From Streptomyces composti (GTDB taxonomy: Bacteria > Actinomycetota > Actinomycetes > Streptomycetales > Streptomycetaceae): a stretch of DNA of 64,000 nucleotides. The stretch spans positions 1 to 64,000 of the forward strand of contig NZ_JAATEM010000015.1 of the NCBI RefSeq assembly GCF_012034205.1, given 5' to 3'. The position numbers and the translations under genes were made by a program. Shown in pieces: positions 26,541 through 34,951 of the stretch (position 1 is its first letter; the number at the start of each line of letters is the position of its first letter). Under the pieces are notes generated by a model. The model did no database searches, was not told where the DNA came from, and saw only the letters and a list, made by a program, of their open reading frames with translations.

Positions 26541-27194
26541 ATGAGCCTGGCCGCCGTGAGACAACCGCCCGCCGCCGAACGCGTCTACACCCACGTCAAA
26601 CAGGGTGTGCTGGAGCGCCGCTACGAGGGCGGCACCCTCCTCACCGAGGGCGAGCTCGCCGAGGCCGTGGGGGTGTCCCGCACCCCTGTGCGGGAGGCGC
26701 TGCTGCGGCTCGAGGCCGAGGGCCTGCTCCGGCTCTACCCGAAGAAGGGCGCCCTGGTGCTGCCCGTCTCCGCCCAGGAGATCGCCGACGTCGTCGAGAC
26801 CCGGCTGCTGGTCGAGGAGCACGCCGCCCGCAAGGCCGTGCCGGCCCCGCCCGGCCTCGTCGAACGCCTCGAGGAACTGCTCGCCCGGCAGAAGGAGCAG
26901 GCCGCCGCCGGCGACTTCGCCGCCGCCTCCGTCACCGACCGCTGCTTCCACGCCGAGATCGTGCGCAGCGGCGGCAACGAGATCCTCTCCCGCCTCTACG
27001 ACCAGCTCCGCGACCGCCAGCTGCGCATGGGCGTCGCCGTGATGCACTCCCACCCCGACCGGATCGCCAAGACCCTCACCGAGCACGAGCAGATCCTGCG
27101 CGCGCTGCGCGAGGGCGACGCGGAGGCGGCCGTCGCGGCCGTGCACCGGCATGTGGGCTGGTTCTCCCACCTGGCGCGGGGGGAGGTGCGATGA
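26541..27194 (+). CDS. GntR-family (FCD domain) transcriptional regulator
   Basis: A 217-residue regulator. The winged helix-turn-helix at residues 10-75 contains GELAEAVGVSRTPVREALLRLEAEGLL, the GntR signature, and the all-helical FCD ligand domain follows (residues 85-210, with histidines in FHAEIV and EHEQI suited to metal binding). It overlaps the MFS carrier gene by 4 bp (ATGA), so it likely controls that transporter and itself in response to the carried solute. The ligand is unknown. Confidence 0.92.
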   Translation: MSLAAVRQPPAAERVYTHVKQGVLERRYEGGTLLTEGELAEAVGVSRTPVREALLRLEAEGLLRLYPKKGALVLPVSAQEIADVVETRLLVEEHAARKAVPAPPGLVERLEELLARQKEQAAAGDFAAASVTDRCFHAEIVRSGGNEILSRLYDQLRDRQLRMGVAVMHSHPDRIAKTLTEHEQILRALREGDAEAAVAAVHRHVGWFSHLARGEVR

Positions 27195-28495
27195 GCAGCG
27201 CCGGTACCACCGGGACGCTGCCCGGAGATCCCCCCGGCGGCAGGCGCGCCCTCGCGGTGTGGGGCATCGGCGTCGCCGTCTACTTCGTCGCCGTCATCTT
27301 CCGCACCTCGCTCGGCGTGGCCGGTCTCGACGCCGCCGACCGCTTCGAGGTCAACGCCTCCGCCCTGTCGACGTTCTCCATCCTGCAACTGCTGGTCTAC
27401 GCCGGCATGCAGATACCCGTCGGCCTGCTGGTCGACCGGCTCGGCACCAAGAAGGTGCTGGCCATGGGGACGGTGCTGTTCACCGTCGGACAGCTCGGCT
27501 TCGCGCTCTCCCCCTCGTACGGCATGGCGCTCGCCGCGCGGGCGCTGCTCGGCTGCGGCGACGCCATGACGTTCATCAGCGTGCTGCGGCTCGGCAACCG
27601 CTGGTTCCCGGCCCGGCGCGGGCCGCTGGTGGCGCAGCTGGCCGGCCTGGTGGGCATGGCGGGGAACCTGGTCTCCACGCTGGTGCTCTCCCGGCTGCTG
27701 CACGACTTCGGCTGGACCACGGCCTTCGCGGGCAGCACGCTCGCCGGTGCGGTGGTGTTCGTACTGACTCTGCTGTTCCTCAAGGACCACCCGGAGGGCC
27801 ACGAGCCGGAGCGCGTCCCGCACCAGGGCGCCGCCTACGTCCGCCGGCAGATCGCCGCCGCCTGGCGGGAACCGGGGACGCGGCTGGGGCTGTGGGTGCA
27901 CTTCACCACCCAGTTCCCGGCGATGGTGTTCCTGCTGCTGTGGGGCATGCCCTTCCTGGTCGAGGCGCAGGGGCTGAGCCGGGCGACGGCCGGCGAGCTG
28001 CTGACGCTGGTGGTGCTGTCCAACATGGTCGTCGGACTCGTCTACGGGCAGGTCGTGGCCCGGCATCACGGGGCGCGGCTGCCGCTGGCGCTGGGCACGG
28101 TCGGGACGACCGCGCTGCTGTGGGCCGTTGTGCTGGTGTATCCCGGCGACGCGGCGCCGATGTGGCTGCTGGTGGTGCTGTGCACGGTGCTGGGGGCGTG
28201 CGGGCCGGCCTCGATGATCGGCTTCGACTTCGCCCGCCCGGCCAACCCGCCCGAGCGGCAGGGCACCGCCTCCGGCATCACCAACATGGGCGGCTTCCTG
28301 GCCTCCATGACGACACTGTTCGCCATCGGGGTGCTGCTGGACGCCACGGGGGACGACTACGTCGTCGCGTTCTCCTCCGTCTTCGTACTCCAGGCACTCG
28401 GGGTCGGCCAGATCCTGCGGCTGCGGCGGCGCGCCGCGCGGCGGGAGGAGCGGCTGGTGGCGAGCCGCGTGGAGACGGTGCACGTGCCCGCGTAG
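27191..28495 (+). CDS. MFS transporter
   Basis: A 434-residue major-facilitator protein with 12 predicted membrane segments. The loop 2-3 motif GLLVDRLGTKKVL matches the MFS G-x-x-x-D-R-x-G-x-(K/R) signature. The protein begins with a short hydrophilic segment and ends in a basic tail. The nearest general type is the nitrate/nitrite- or anion-like carriers, but substrate cannot be read from the sequence. Translational coupling to the GntR gene suggests substrate-induced expression. Confidence 0.9.
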   Translation: MSSAGTTGTLPGDPPGGRRALAVWGIGVAVYFVAVIFRTSLGVAGLDAADRFEVNASALSTFSILQLLVYAGMQIPVGLLVDRLGTKKVLAMGTVLFTVGQLGFALSPSYGMALAARALLGCGDAMTFISVLRLGNRWFPARRGPLVAQLAGLVGMAGNLVSTLVLSRLLHDFGWTTAFAGSTLAGAVVFVLTLLFLKDHPEGHEPERVPHQGAAYVRRQIAAAWREPGTRLGLWVHFTTQFPAMVFLLLWGMPFLVEAQGLSRATAGELLTLVVLSNMVVGLVYGQVVARHHGARLPLALGTVGTTALLWAVVLVYPGDAAPMWLLVVLCTVLGACGPASMIGFDFARPANPPERQGTASGITNMGGFLASMTTLFAIGVLLDATGDDYVVAFSSVFVLQALGVGQILRLRRRAARREERLVASRVETVHVPA

Positions 28496-28549
28496 GCGAA
28501 GGCGCCGACGCCCTCGCCCTGCCCTCCCGCCGGCCTCATCACCCCCGCG

Positions 28550-28590
28550 GGGCCCCGCTCCCGGAAGCCGCGCCGGAGAGGACGGGGCCC
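28550..28590 (+). terminator. Candidate terminator after the MFS gene
   Basis: GGGCCCCG and CGGGGCCC form an 8-bp stem around an imperfectly paired 25-nt interior; only moderate support. Confidence 0.4.
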
Positions 28591-28640
28591 GGGGCACGCC
28601 GGCCCCGGGCTCACGGGGGCTCGTGAAGTCGCCTCACGGA

Positions 28641-28740
28641 CCGCCCCTGAGCCTTGTGGGGCGCCCGTGTGCCTTACGGGGCGCCCCTGAGCTTTGCGGG
28701 GTGACCCTGAGCTTTACGGGGTGACCCTGAAGTTGCTCAG
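28641..28740. repeat. 20-bp tandem repeat running out of a gene end
   Basis: Five consecutive 20-bp units (28641, 28661, 28681, 28701, 28721), the first four close to GCGCCCCTGAGCTTTGCGGG. The units at 28701 and 28721 encode the last residues and stop of the downstream minus-strand gene; the other copies lie beyond its stop. Confidence 0.85.
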
Positions 28741-29538
28741 GATCGACGCGGCGAGATCGGCGTCGCCCTCCGTCTTCACCCGGTCCTGGACCGATTCCGG
28801 CGTCACCCGGCCGCAGGCCAGACGCACATACGTCTCCCAGTCGAGGGTGAGGGTGACGGCGGGGCCGAGCGCGGGTGCGGTCTCCAGGGTGCCGCGGCCC
28901 TGGATGTCGGTGCGGACCGTGCGCAGGAACTCGACGGGACCGTGCACATCGATGACGACGGCGGAGCTGCGCGGCGCCTGGGCCTTCTCCGCCACCACGC
29001 GCGGCAGCTCCTCCAGCAGCACGTCACGGGCGACCAGCGCGCCGGGGGAGTCCAGGTTGCCCGGGCTGCCAAGCGCCGTGCGCAGGTCCTGCTCGTGCGC
29101 CCACACGTCGAAGGCGTGGCGGCGCATCGCCTGTTCCAGCGTCAGCTCCGTGCCCAGCGGGCCGCGCACCTTGGTGCCCGGGTCGCGCGACTCGTTCCGC
29201 AGCTGGCGGTTGCGGCGGATGATCGTGTACTCGAGCTCGGCGGTCATCTCCGGCGCCGTGTGGTGGCGGCGGACGTCGACCTGCATCTCCATGTACCGCT
29301 GGTGGTCGGTGGTGACGTGGAACAGGTCCCGCGGCAGCGTGTGAATGGGGCGGGGGTCGCCGAGCATCTCGCAGTCCAGGCCGATGACATGGGAGACGAT
29401 GTCCCGCACCGACCACCCCGGGCACGGCGTCCTCCGGTTCCAGTCGGCCTCCGGGAGCGGCTGGACCAGCTCGGATATCGCTTCGACGGAATGGGTCCAG
29501 GCGTCGGCGTAGGGCTGGAGGGTGGGATGCAGACTCAC
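28714..29538 (-). CDS. Maleylpyruvate isomerase / mycothiol-dependent DinB-fold protein
   Basis: A 274-residue protein. The N-terminal MDMPI/DinB-like four-helix domain has the usual opening WTHSVEAISELVQPL, then PCPGWSVRDIVSHVIGLD (His ligand), and QAMRRHAFDVWAHEQDLR (His-x3-Asp ligands) near residue 155; a small C-terminal domain follows. Family members use mycothiol and a divalent metal for isomerisation, thiol transfer or detoxification; substrate unknown. I chose GTG 29538, with GAGGGG upstream; GTG 29568 would add ten residues. The gene's 3' end lies in a 20-bp tandem repeat. Confidence 0.87.
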   Translation of the reverse strand: MSLHPTLQPYADAWTHSVEAISELVQPLPEADWNRRTPCPGWSVRDIVSHVIGLDCEMLGDPRPIHTLPRDLFHVTTDHQRYMEMQVDVRRHHTAPEMTAELEYTIIRRNRQLRNESRDPGTKVRGPLGTELTLEQAMRRHAFDVWAHEQDLRTALGSPGNLDSPGALVARDVLLEELPRVVAEKAQAPRSSAVVIDVHGPVEFLRTVRTDIQGRGTLETAPALGPAVTLTLDWETYVRLACGRVTPESVQDRVKTEGDADLAASILSNFRVTP

Positions 29539-29721
29539 GGAACTGGGACCCCTCGGCGGTTGGTACACGGGCAGGTGATGGCGGCGTTGCCTGTGGGCGG
29601 TGGCTGCACTCGGCGGGTGTCTCGGGAGGCTAAGTTACGCTGCGGAGAGGCACCCCGGCAGTGCTTTCGTGTGACGATCGTAGGCCCGTGGGTACGGGTC
29701 GAATGCCAGGACGGTGGTACT

Positions 29722-30519
29722 GTGCGCGCATCCTTGCTCCAAGTCGCCGTGAACGAGGACGAATCGGTCGAAGCACGCCGGCTTCGGGTCGCGGGGATGG
29801 TACGGGATCAGGCGGGAGCCGATCTCGTCGTACTGCCGGAATTGTGGACCACCGGCGCCTTCGCCTACGAGGCCTTCGAGAGCGAGGCGGAACCCCTCAT
29901 GGGCCCGACCTACGAGGTCATGGCCAAGGCCGCGAGCGACGCGGGTGTGTGGCTGCACGCCGGGTCCATCCCCGAGCGCGCCCCGGACGGTCCGCTGTAC
30001 AACACCTCTCTCGTCTTCTCTCCCTCCGGTGCGCTGGCCGCCGCCTACCGCAAGATCCACCGTTTCGGCTTCGACCAGGGCGAGGCCGTGCTGATGGGGG
30101 CGGGCAGCGAACTGGTGACGGTGCGCCTGCCGCAGACCACGCTGGGCGTGGCCACCTGTTACGACCTCCGTTTCCCCGAACTCTTCCGCGGCCTCGTGGA
30201 CGCCGGTGCCGAGACCTTCGTGGTGCCGGCGGGCTGGCCGGAGCGCCGGCGGTCGCACTGGACGCTGCTAGCTCAGGCGCGGGCGGTGGAGAACCAGGCG
30301 TTCGTGCTCGCCTGTGGAACGGCCGGGACGCACGCGGGGGTTCCGCAGGCGGGTCACTCGATCGTGGTCGATCCGTGGGGCGAGGTGCTGGCGCAGGCCG
30401 GCCCCGGGGAGGAAGTCCTGAGCGTCGGCTTCGACCCCGCCACGGTGGCCGGCACCCGCGAACGCTTCCCGGCCCTGAAGGACCGCGTCCTGGGCCTGGA
30501 ACCGCCGAAGCGCCACTGA
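29722..30519 (+). CDS. Carbon-nitrogen hydrolase (nitrilase superfamily amidase)
   Basis: A 265-residue nitrilase-superfamily enzyme. The Glu-Lys-Cys triad is visible: E in VVLPELWTTG, K in AYRKIHRFGF and C in GVATCYDLRFPELF. The size and the LRFPE motif fit the omega-amidase/NIT2-like or general amidase branch, which hydrolyses small carboxamides such as alpha-ketoglutaramate or deaminated glutathione. The start is GTG 29722 with AGGA ahead; an earlier GTG is possible. It is divergent from the MDMPI gene. Confidence 0.9.
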   Translation: MRASLLQVAVNEDESVEARRLRVAGMVRDQAGADLVVLPELWTTGAFAYEAFESEAEPLMGPTYEVMAKAASDAGVWLHAGSIPERAPDGPLYNTSLVFSPSGALAAAYRKIHRFGFDQGEAVLMGAGSELVTVRLPQTTLGVATCYDLRFPELFRGLVDAGAETFVVPAGWPERRRSHWTLLAQARAVENQAFVLACGTAGTHAGVPQAGHSIVVDPWGEVLAQAGPGEEVLSVGFDPATVAGTRERFPALKDRVLGLEPPKRH

Positions 30520-30646
30520 CCGCCGCCGAGCCGCCTGGGCATGTAGCCGGGCCGCCCGCCGCCGCAGCGATCCTGACCGCCGGGCCGCCGGGGCCTGTCA
30601 CCCTCCGCCAGACCCAGAGCCGTGCGGTGTCGCCGGGGCGCGGCTC

Positions 30647-30820
30647 CTACCGGCCCAGGAAACGCCGCAGGTGCTCCCCGGTGTGCGAGCGCGGGGCGCG
30701 TGCGAGGTCGGCCGGGGTGCCGGTGAAGATGATCACGCCGCCGTTGTCGCCGCCCTCGGGGCCGAGGTCGATGACCCGGTCGGCGCGATCGACACGACCG
30801 CGGCCTCTGGTCGCCCTCCT
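30647..30820 (-). pseudogene. C-terminal relic of a UvrA-like protein
   Basis: The minus frame directly after the stop at 30821 reads ADRVIDLGPEGGDNGGVIIF, then a TGTPADLA segment and an SHTGEHLRRFLG ending, then TAG at 30647-30649. ADRVIDLGPEGG and the GTP-x-SHTG ending are the hallmark C-terminus of UvrA-family ABC ATPases. About 47 codons remain. The zinc fingers, Walker motifs and both ABC cores are absent, so it cannot encode an active UvrA. No independent start or ribosome binding site is seen. It may be the remainder of a deleted uvrA paralogue. Confidence 0.78.
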
Positions 30821-31309
30821 TCAGTCGCCCTCCTTCTCGGCGAGGTGCACCACGCACACCGCCACGGCGATCAGCAGCGCGGGATCGACGTCCTCCCGCA
30901 CGATGTCCACGCCATAGGTGTCCCGGATGGTCAGCCATCTGCGGGAGATCACCGCGAGCAGCTCACCGTCGTACTCGACGGCGAACTCGCGGTCCAGGAT
31001 TTTGCCACTGACGTCGAGTTCCGTGCCGTCGACCAGATACACGCGGTAGTGGTTGCGCAGCAGGGAGAGCCGCTTGCGCCGGATGCGGGCCAGGGGTGCG
31101 CCGTCCCGCTCGATCACCATGGTGTCGCGCAGCGCGAGCATCTTCTGGTGAATGTCGATCAGCACGCGCCCCTGGGTGTCCTTCAGCTCGAAGGTGTCCC
31201 GCAGCCGCATGGCCTTGCCGTCGACGAGGTAGACCTTGTTGCCGCGGTCGTCCTCGATCCAGTAGTCCTCACCGATACCGAGGAGCCGGTCGCGCACCAG
31301 GAATCTCAT
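30821..31309 (-). CDS. LURP-one-related (LOR) / scramblase-like protein
   Basis: A 162-residue protein of the LOR/Tubby-like 12-strand barrel family: MRFLVRDRLLGIGEDYWIED, then KVYLVDGKAMRLRDTFELKD, and RWLTIRDTYGVDI with a final hydrophobic helix LLIAVAVCVVHLAEK. The central barrel helix is typical of tubby/scramblase folds. Bacterial members are uncharacterised; phospholipid binding is possible but unproven. The start ATG is clear. Its TGA is in frame with, and immediately precedes, the uvrA-like relic. Confidence 0.88.
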   Translation of the reverse strand: MRFLVRDRLLGIGEDYWIEDDRGNKVYLVDGKAMRLRDTFELKDTQGRVLIDIHQKMLALRDTMVIERDGAPLARIRRKRLSLLRNHYRVYLVDGTELDVSGKILDREFAVEYDGELLAVISRRWLTIRDTYGVDIVREDVDPALLIAVAVCVVHLAEKEGD

Positions 31310-31502
31310 GGCACCAGGGCTTCCCCGCCCCTCGCCCCGCATCGCGGACACTAGCCCGACAGGCCGAACCCGCGTCACCCGAGCCCGGCCCCGCCGCACT
31401 GGTCGGCACCGCGCCGATCGGAACGTTTCTCCCGCCCTCGAACGAGTGAATGCATCCGCATATGCCTCATGCACATGCCCTGCCCGCCCCAGGCTTGCGC
31501 AC

Positions 31503-32417
31503 ATGGTCACATCGACACATGAGGCCTCCCATCGGCTCTTCCAGGACCACCCGGAGGCCCTCGCACCCGCCTTCGAGGCACTGGGACTGCCCCCGCCCTC
31601 GAAGAAGGACTTCGGTGCTCTCTCCCCCGACGCCACCGAAGTCCGGCCCCTGGAACGCCGGGTGGACACCGTCCTCGCCTATGAGCCACCCATGGGGGAG
31701 CACTTCCTGGTCGCCGTCGAGGCACAGACGAAGAAGGACCCGCAGAAGGCGAAGAGCTGGGCGTACTACGTCGCCTACCTGCAGGCGAAGTACGACCTCC
31801 CTGTGCTCCTGGTGCCCGTCTGCCGGGACGCCGGCACGGCGGCCTGGGCGACAGGACCCTTCACCTGCACGGCCGGTCCCTGGATCACCCAGGTCACCAG
31901 GCCGTTCGTCCTGGGGCCGCAGACCGTCCCGGCCTTCACCGACGAGTCGGCGGTGGCTCAGCGCCCGGCCCTGGCGGCGCTCGCGGCCATCGTGCACAGC
32001 GAGGACCGGTGCGTCGAGGCCATACTGGAGACGGTGGCCCGTGGATTCATGTCGTTCACGCCGGACGTCACGGAGTACTGGCTCGAGGTGGTGGAGATCG
32101 GCCTCGAGAACACCCCCACGAAGGCGAAATGGAGGACGCTGGTGCGAAACGTCATCACCCACTTCCCGGGACACCGGACGCTGTTCGAGGACACCTACCT
32201 GGAAGGCAAGGCCGAAGGGAAGGCCGAAGGGAAGGCCGAAGGCGAGGCGCTCGGGGAGGCCAAGGGCGTTCTCCGGGTGCTCGAGGTACGCGGCATCCCC
32301 ATTTCCGACCAGATCCGCGAACGGATCAGCACCTGCACCGACCTCCAGGCCGTGAACCACTGGCTCGACCGGGCCGGGACCGTGGAACGCGCCGAAGATC
32401 TCTTCACCGGCGACTGA
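31503..32417 (+). CDS. Rpn-like PD-(D/E)XK nuclease family protein
   Basis: A 304-residue protein. The N-terminal half fits the PD-(D/E)XK transposase-nuclease/Rpn fold: an Asp in RRVDTVLAYE, then FLVAVEAQTKKD in which E-A-Q stands for the E-x-K/Q active site, followed by the helix AKSWAYYVAYLQAKY. The C-terminal region carries an exact EGKA repeat (residues about 235-247) from a 12-bp repeated unit, then a helical tail. Such proteins are dispersed in many Streptomyces genomes; characterised E. coli relatives are DNA endonucleases that promote recombination. The ATG start lacks a strong ribosome binding site. Confidence 0.75.
   Translation: MVTSTHEASHRLFQDHPEALAPAFEALGLPPPSKKDFGALSPDATEVRPLERRVDTVLAYEPPMGEHFLVAVEAQTKKDPQKAKSWAYYVAYLQAKYDLPVLLVPVCRDAGTAAWATGPFTCTAGPWITQVTRPFVLGPQTVPAFTDESAVAQRPALAALAAIVHSEDRCVEAILETVARGFMSFTPDVTEYWLEVVEIGLENTPTKAKWRTLVRNVITHFPGHRTLFEDTYLEGKAEGKAEGKAEGEALGEAKGVLRVLEVRGIPISDQIRERISTCTDLQAVNHWLDRAGTVERAEDLFTGD
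32205..32240 (+). repeat. 12-bp in-frame repeat inside the Rpn-like gene
   Basis: Three units of GGGAAGGCCGAA (first with GGC) encode consecutive GKAE. The unit length keeps frame, so copy-number change would lengthen or shorten the linker without breaking the gene. Confidence 0.85.
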
Positions 32418-32432
32418 CGGTCGCCCGGGAAG

Positions 32433-32475
32433 GCCGGAGCCGGAGCAACGCTGCGCGCGTGGCTCCGGCTCCGGC
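32433..32475. terminator. Convergent terminator hairpin
   Basis: Perfect 14-bp stem GCCGGAGCCGGAGC / GCTCCGGCTCCGGC with a 15-nt loop, between the Rpn-like gene and the first bkd E2 gene. Confidence 0.85.
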
Positions 32476-32498
32476 TTGTCGGCCTTTCGGCTTGCTGC

Positions 32499-33953
32499 TC
32501 AGGCCCAGGTGATCAGCCGCTTGGGCTGCTCCAGGATGGCCGCCACATCGGCCAGGACCTTGGAGCCCAGTTCGCCGTCGACCAGGCGGTGGTCGAAGGA
32601 GAGGGCCAGAGTGGTGACCTGACGGGGCTTCACCTTGCCCTTGTGGACCCAGGGCTGCGGCTTGATCGCACCGACCGCCAGGATCGCGGACTCGCCGGGG
32701 TTGAGGATCGGCGTGCCCGTGTCGACGCCGAAGACACCGACGTTGGTGATGGTGATCGTGCCGCCCTGCATCGCCGCCGGGGACGTCTTGCCCTCGCGTG
32801 CGGTGGACACCAGTTCACCCAGAGCCTCGGCCAGCTGGGGCAGGGTCTTGGTGTGGGCGTCCTTGATGTTCGGCACGATCAGACCGCGCGGGGTGGCCGC
32901 CGCGATGCCCAGGTTGACGTAGTGCTTGACCACGATCTCCTGGGCCGCCTCGTCCCAGGAGGCGTTGATGTCGGGGTTCCGCTTGATCGCGACCAGCAGC
33001 GCCTTGGCGATCAGCAGCAGCGGGTTCACGCGCAGGCCCGCGAACTCCTTGTCCTGCTTCAGCTCCTCGACCAGCTTCATGGTGCGCGTCACGTCCACCG
33101 TCACGAACTCCGTGACATGCGGTGCCGTGAACGCCGAGCCGACCATCGCCGCCGCGGTCGCCTTGCGGACGCCCTTGACGGGGATGCGGGTCTCGCGGGA
33201 GGCGTCGTAGGAGGCCGGGGCCGCCTGTGCGGCCGCCCCGGCGGCCGGTGCCGCGGCGGGGGCCTGCCGCTCGGCCTCGGGGGCAGCGGTGGCCGCGCTC
33301 CTGGCGGCGACCGCCGCGTGGACGTCCTCGCGGGTGATGATGCCGCCGGGTCCGGTCGGGGTGACCGTGGTCAGGTCGACACCCAGGTCCTTGGCCAGCT
33401 TGCGCACGGGCGGCTTGGCCAGCGGGCGCTGCTCGCCGGGCACAGCGGCAGCCGGCGCGGCGGGGGCCGCGGGGGCGGCGGGACCGTGGCCGTTCAGCTC
33501 CGTCTGGACCGCGGCGGCGGCCGGCGACGGGGCGGCCGGCTGCTTGCGGGGGCGGCGGCGCGTGGAGGACGTGGCCACCCCGTAGCCGACCAGCACGGGC
33601 TGGCGGCCCGATCCCTCGGACTCGGGTTCAGGCTTCTCGGCGGCGGGCGCGGGCTCCGGCTGCGCGGCAGGCGCGGGCGCCTCCTCGGCCGGAGCGTCCC
33701 CGCCCGCGACCTCCACCGCGATGATGGACGTGCCCACGTCCACCGTGGTCCCCTCGGGGAAGTGCAGCTCGCGCACCACACCGTCGTAGGGGATGGGCAG
33801 TTCGACGGCCGCCTTGGCCGTCTCGACCTCGCAGACCACCTGCCCGTCGGTGACCGTGTCGCCGGGCTGGACGTACCACTTGAGGATCTCGGCCTCGGTG
33901 AGGCCCTCGCCCACGTCCGGCATCTTGAACTCGCGTACGGACGCGTTCGTCAT
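32499..33953 (-). CDS. bkdC: Branched-chain 2-oxoacid dehydrogenase E2 (dihydrolipoyl acyltransferase), operon 1
   Basis: A 484-residue E2. The N-terminal lipoyl domain has the lipoylation lysine in CEVETAKAAVELP. A long Ala/Pro linker leads to the peripheral subunit-binding domain (PPVRKLAKDLGVDL, about residues 235-270) and the catalytic domain with the SFDHRLVDG active-site motif (His, Asp). It transfers the branched acyl group to CoA, giving primers for iso- and anteiso-fatty acids and polyketides. It is third in an E1 alpha - E1 beta - E2 operon, 19 bp after the E1 beta stop. No E3 gene lies here, so E3 must come from elsewhere. Confidence 0.94.
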   Translation of the reverse strand: MTNASVREFKMPDVGEGLTEAEILKWYVQPGDTVTDGQVVCEVETAKAAVELPIPYDGVVRELHFPEGTTVDVGTSIIAVEVAGGDAPAEEAPAPAAQPEPAPAAEKPEPESEGSGRQPVLVGYGVATSSTRRRPRKQPAAPSPAAAAVQTELNGHGPAAPAAPAAPAAAVPGEQRPLAKPPVRKLAKDLGVDLTTVTPTGPGGIITREDVHAAVAARSAATAAPEAERQAPAAAPAAGAAAQAAPASYDASRETRIPVKGVRKATAAAMVGSAFTAPHVTEFVTVDVTRTMKLVEELKQDKEFAGLRVNPLLLIAKALLVAIKRNPDINASWDEAAQEIVVKHYVNLGIAAATPRGLIVPNIKDAHTKTLPQLAEALGELVSTAREGKTSPAAMQGGTITITNVGVFGVDTGTPILNPGESAILAVGAIKPQPWVHKGKVKPRQVTTLALSFDHRLVDGELGSKVLADVAAILEQPKRLITWA

Positions 33954-33972
33954 CGTCGTCACGACCCTCTCC

Positions 33973-34950
33973 TCAGTACGCCAGCGAGCGGTCGACGGCA
34001 TCCAGCACCCGGTCCAGGTCCGGGAGGTAGGTCTCCTCCAGGCGGGCCGGCGGGTACGGGGCGTGGTAGCCGCCCACCCGCAGCACCGGGGCCTCCAGGT
34101 GGTAGAAGCAGCGCTCGGTGATCCGGGCGGCGATCTCCGCGCCGGAGCCGAAGAACACCGGTGCCTCGTGGACGACGACCAGACGCCGTGTCTTCTCCAC
34201 CGACGCCTGGATGGAGTCGAAGTCGATCGGGGAGACCGAGCGCAGGTCCAGCACCTCGAGGTTGCGGCCCTCCTCGGCCGCCGCGTCGGCGACCTCGCGG
34301 CAGAGCTTCACCATCGGGCCGTAGGCGGCCAGCGTCAGATCCGTGCCCTCGCGCACCACCCGCGCGGTGTGCAGCGGGCCGGGGATGGCCTCGGTGTTGA
34401 CCTCGCCCTTGTCCCAGTAACGGCGCTTGGGCTCGAAGAAGATCACCGGGTCGTCGCTCTGGATGGCCTGCTGCATCATCCAGTACGCGTCGGACGCGTC
34501 CGAGGGGCTGACGATCTTCAGGCCGGCGACGTGCGCGAACAGCGCCTCGGGGGACTCGGAGTGGTGCTCCACCGCGCCGATGCCGCCGCCGTAGGGGATG
34601 CGCACGACGACCGGGAGCTTGACCTTGCCCAGCGAGCGCGCGTGCATCTTGGCGAGCTGGGTGACGATCTGGTCGTAGGCCGGGAAGACGAAGCCGTCGA
34701 ACTGGATCTCCACCACCGGGCGGTAGCCGCGCAGGGCCAGGCCGATCGCGGTGCCGACGATGCCCGACTCGGCGAGCGGGGTGTCGATGACACGGCTCTC
34801 GCCGAAGTCCTTCTGCAGGCCGTCGGTCACCCGGAACACGCCGCCGAGCTTGCCGACGTCCTCGCCCATGACGACGACCTTCGGGTCGGACTCCAGCGCG
34901 CGGCGCAGCGACTCGTTGATCGCCTTGGCCAGGGCCATCTTCTCTGCCAT
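33973..34950 (-). CDS. bkdB: Branched-chain 2-oxoacid dehydrogenase E1 beta, operon 1
   Basis: A 325-residue transketolase-fold beta subunit. Typical E1 beta segments are VVVMGEDVGKLGGVFRVTDG, VIDTPLAESGIVGTAIGLA, VVRIPYGGGIGAVEHHSESPE and the C-terminal PVLRVGGYHAPYPPARLEE. With E1 alpha it forms the alpha2-beta2 thiamine-diphosphate decarboxylase acting on 2-oxo acids of Val, Leu and Ile. It starts one base after the E1 alpha stop (TGA-C-ATG), so translation is coupled. Confidence 0.95.
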   Translation of the reverse strand: MAEKMALAKAINESLRRALESDPKVVVMGEDVGKLGGVFRVTDGLQKDFGESRVIDTPLAESGIVGTAIGLALRGYRPVVEIQFDGFVFPAYDQIVTQLAKMHARSLGKVKLPVVVRIPYGGGIGAVEHHSESPEALFAHVAGLKIVSPSDASDAYWMMQQAIQSDDPVIFFEPKRRYWDKGEVNTEAIPGPLHTARVVREGTDLTLAAYGPMVKLCREVADAAAEEGRNLEVLDLRSVSPIDFDSIQASVEKTRRLVVVHEAPVFFGSGAEIAARITERCFYHLEAPVLRVGGYHAPYPPARLEETYLPDLDRVLDAVDRSLAY

Positions 34951-34951
34951 G

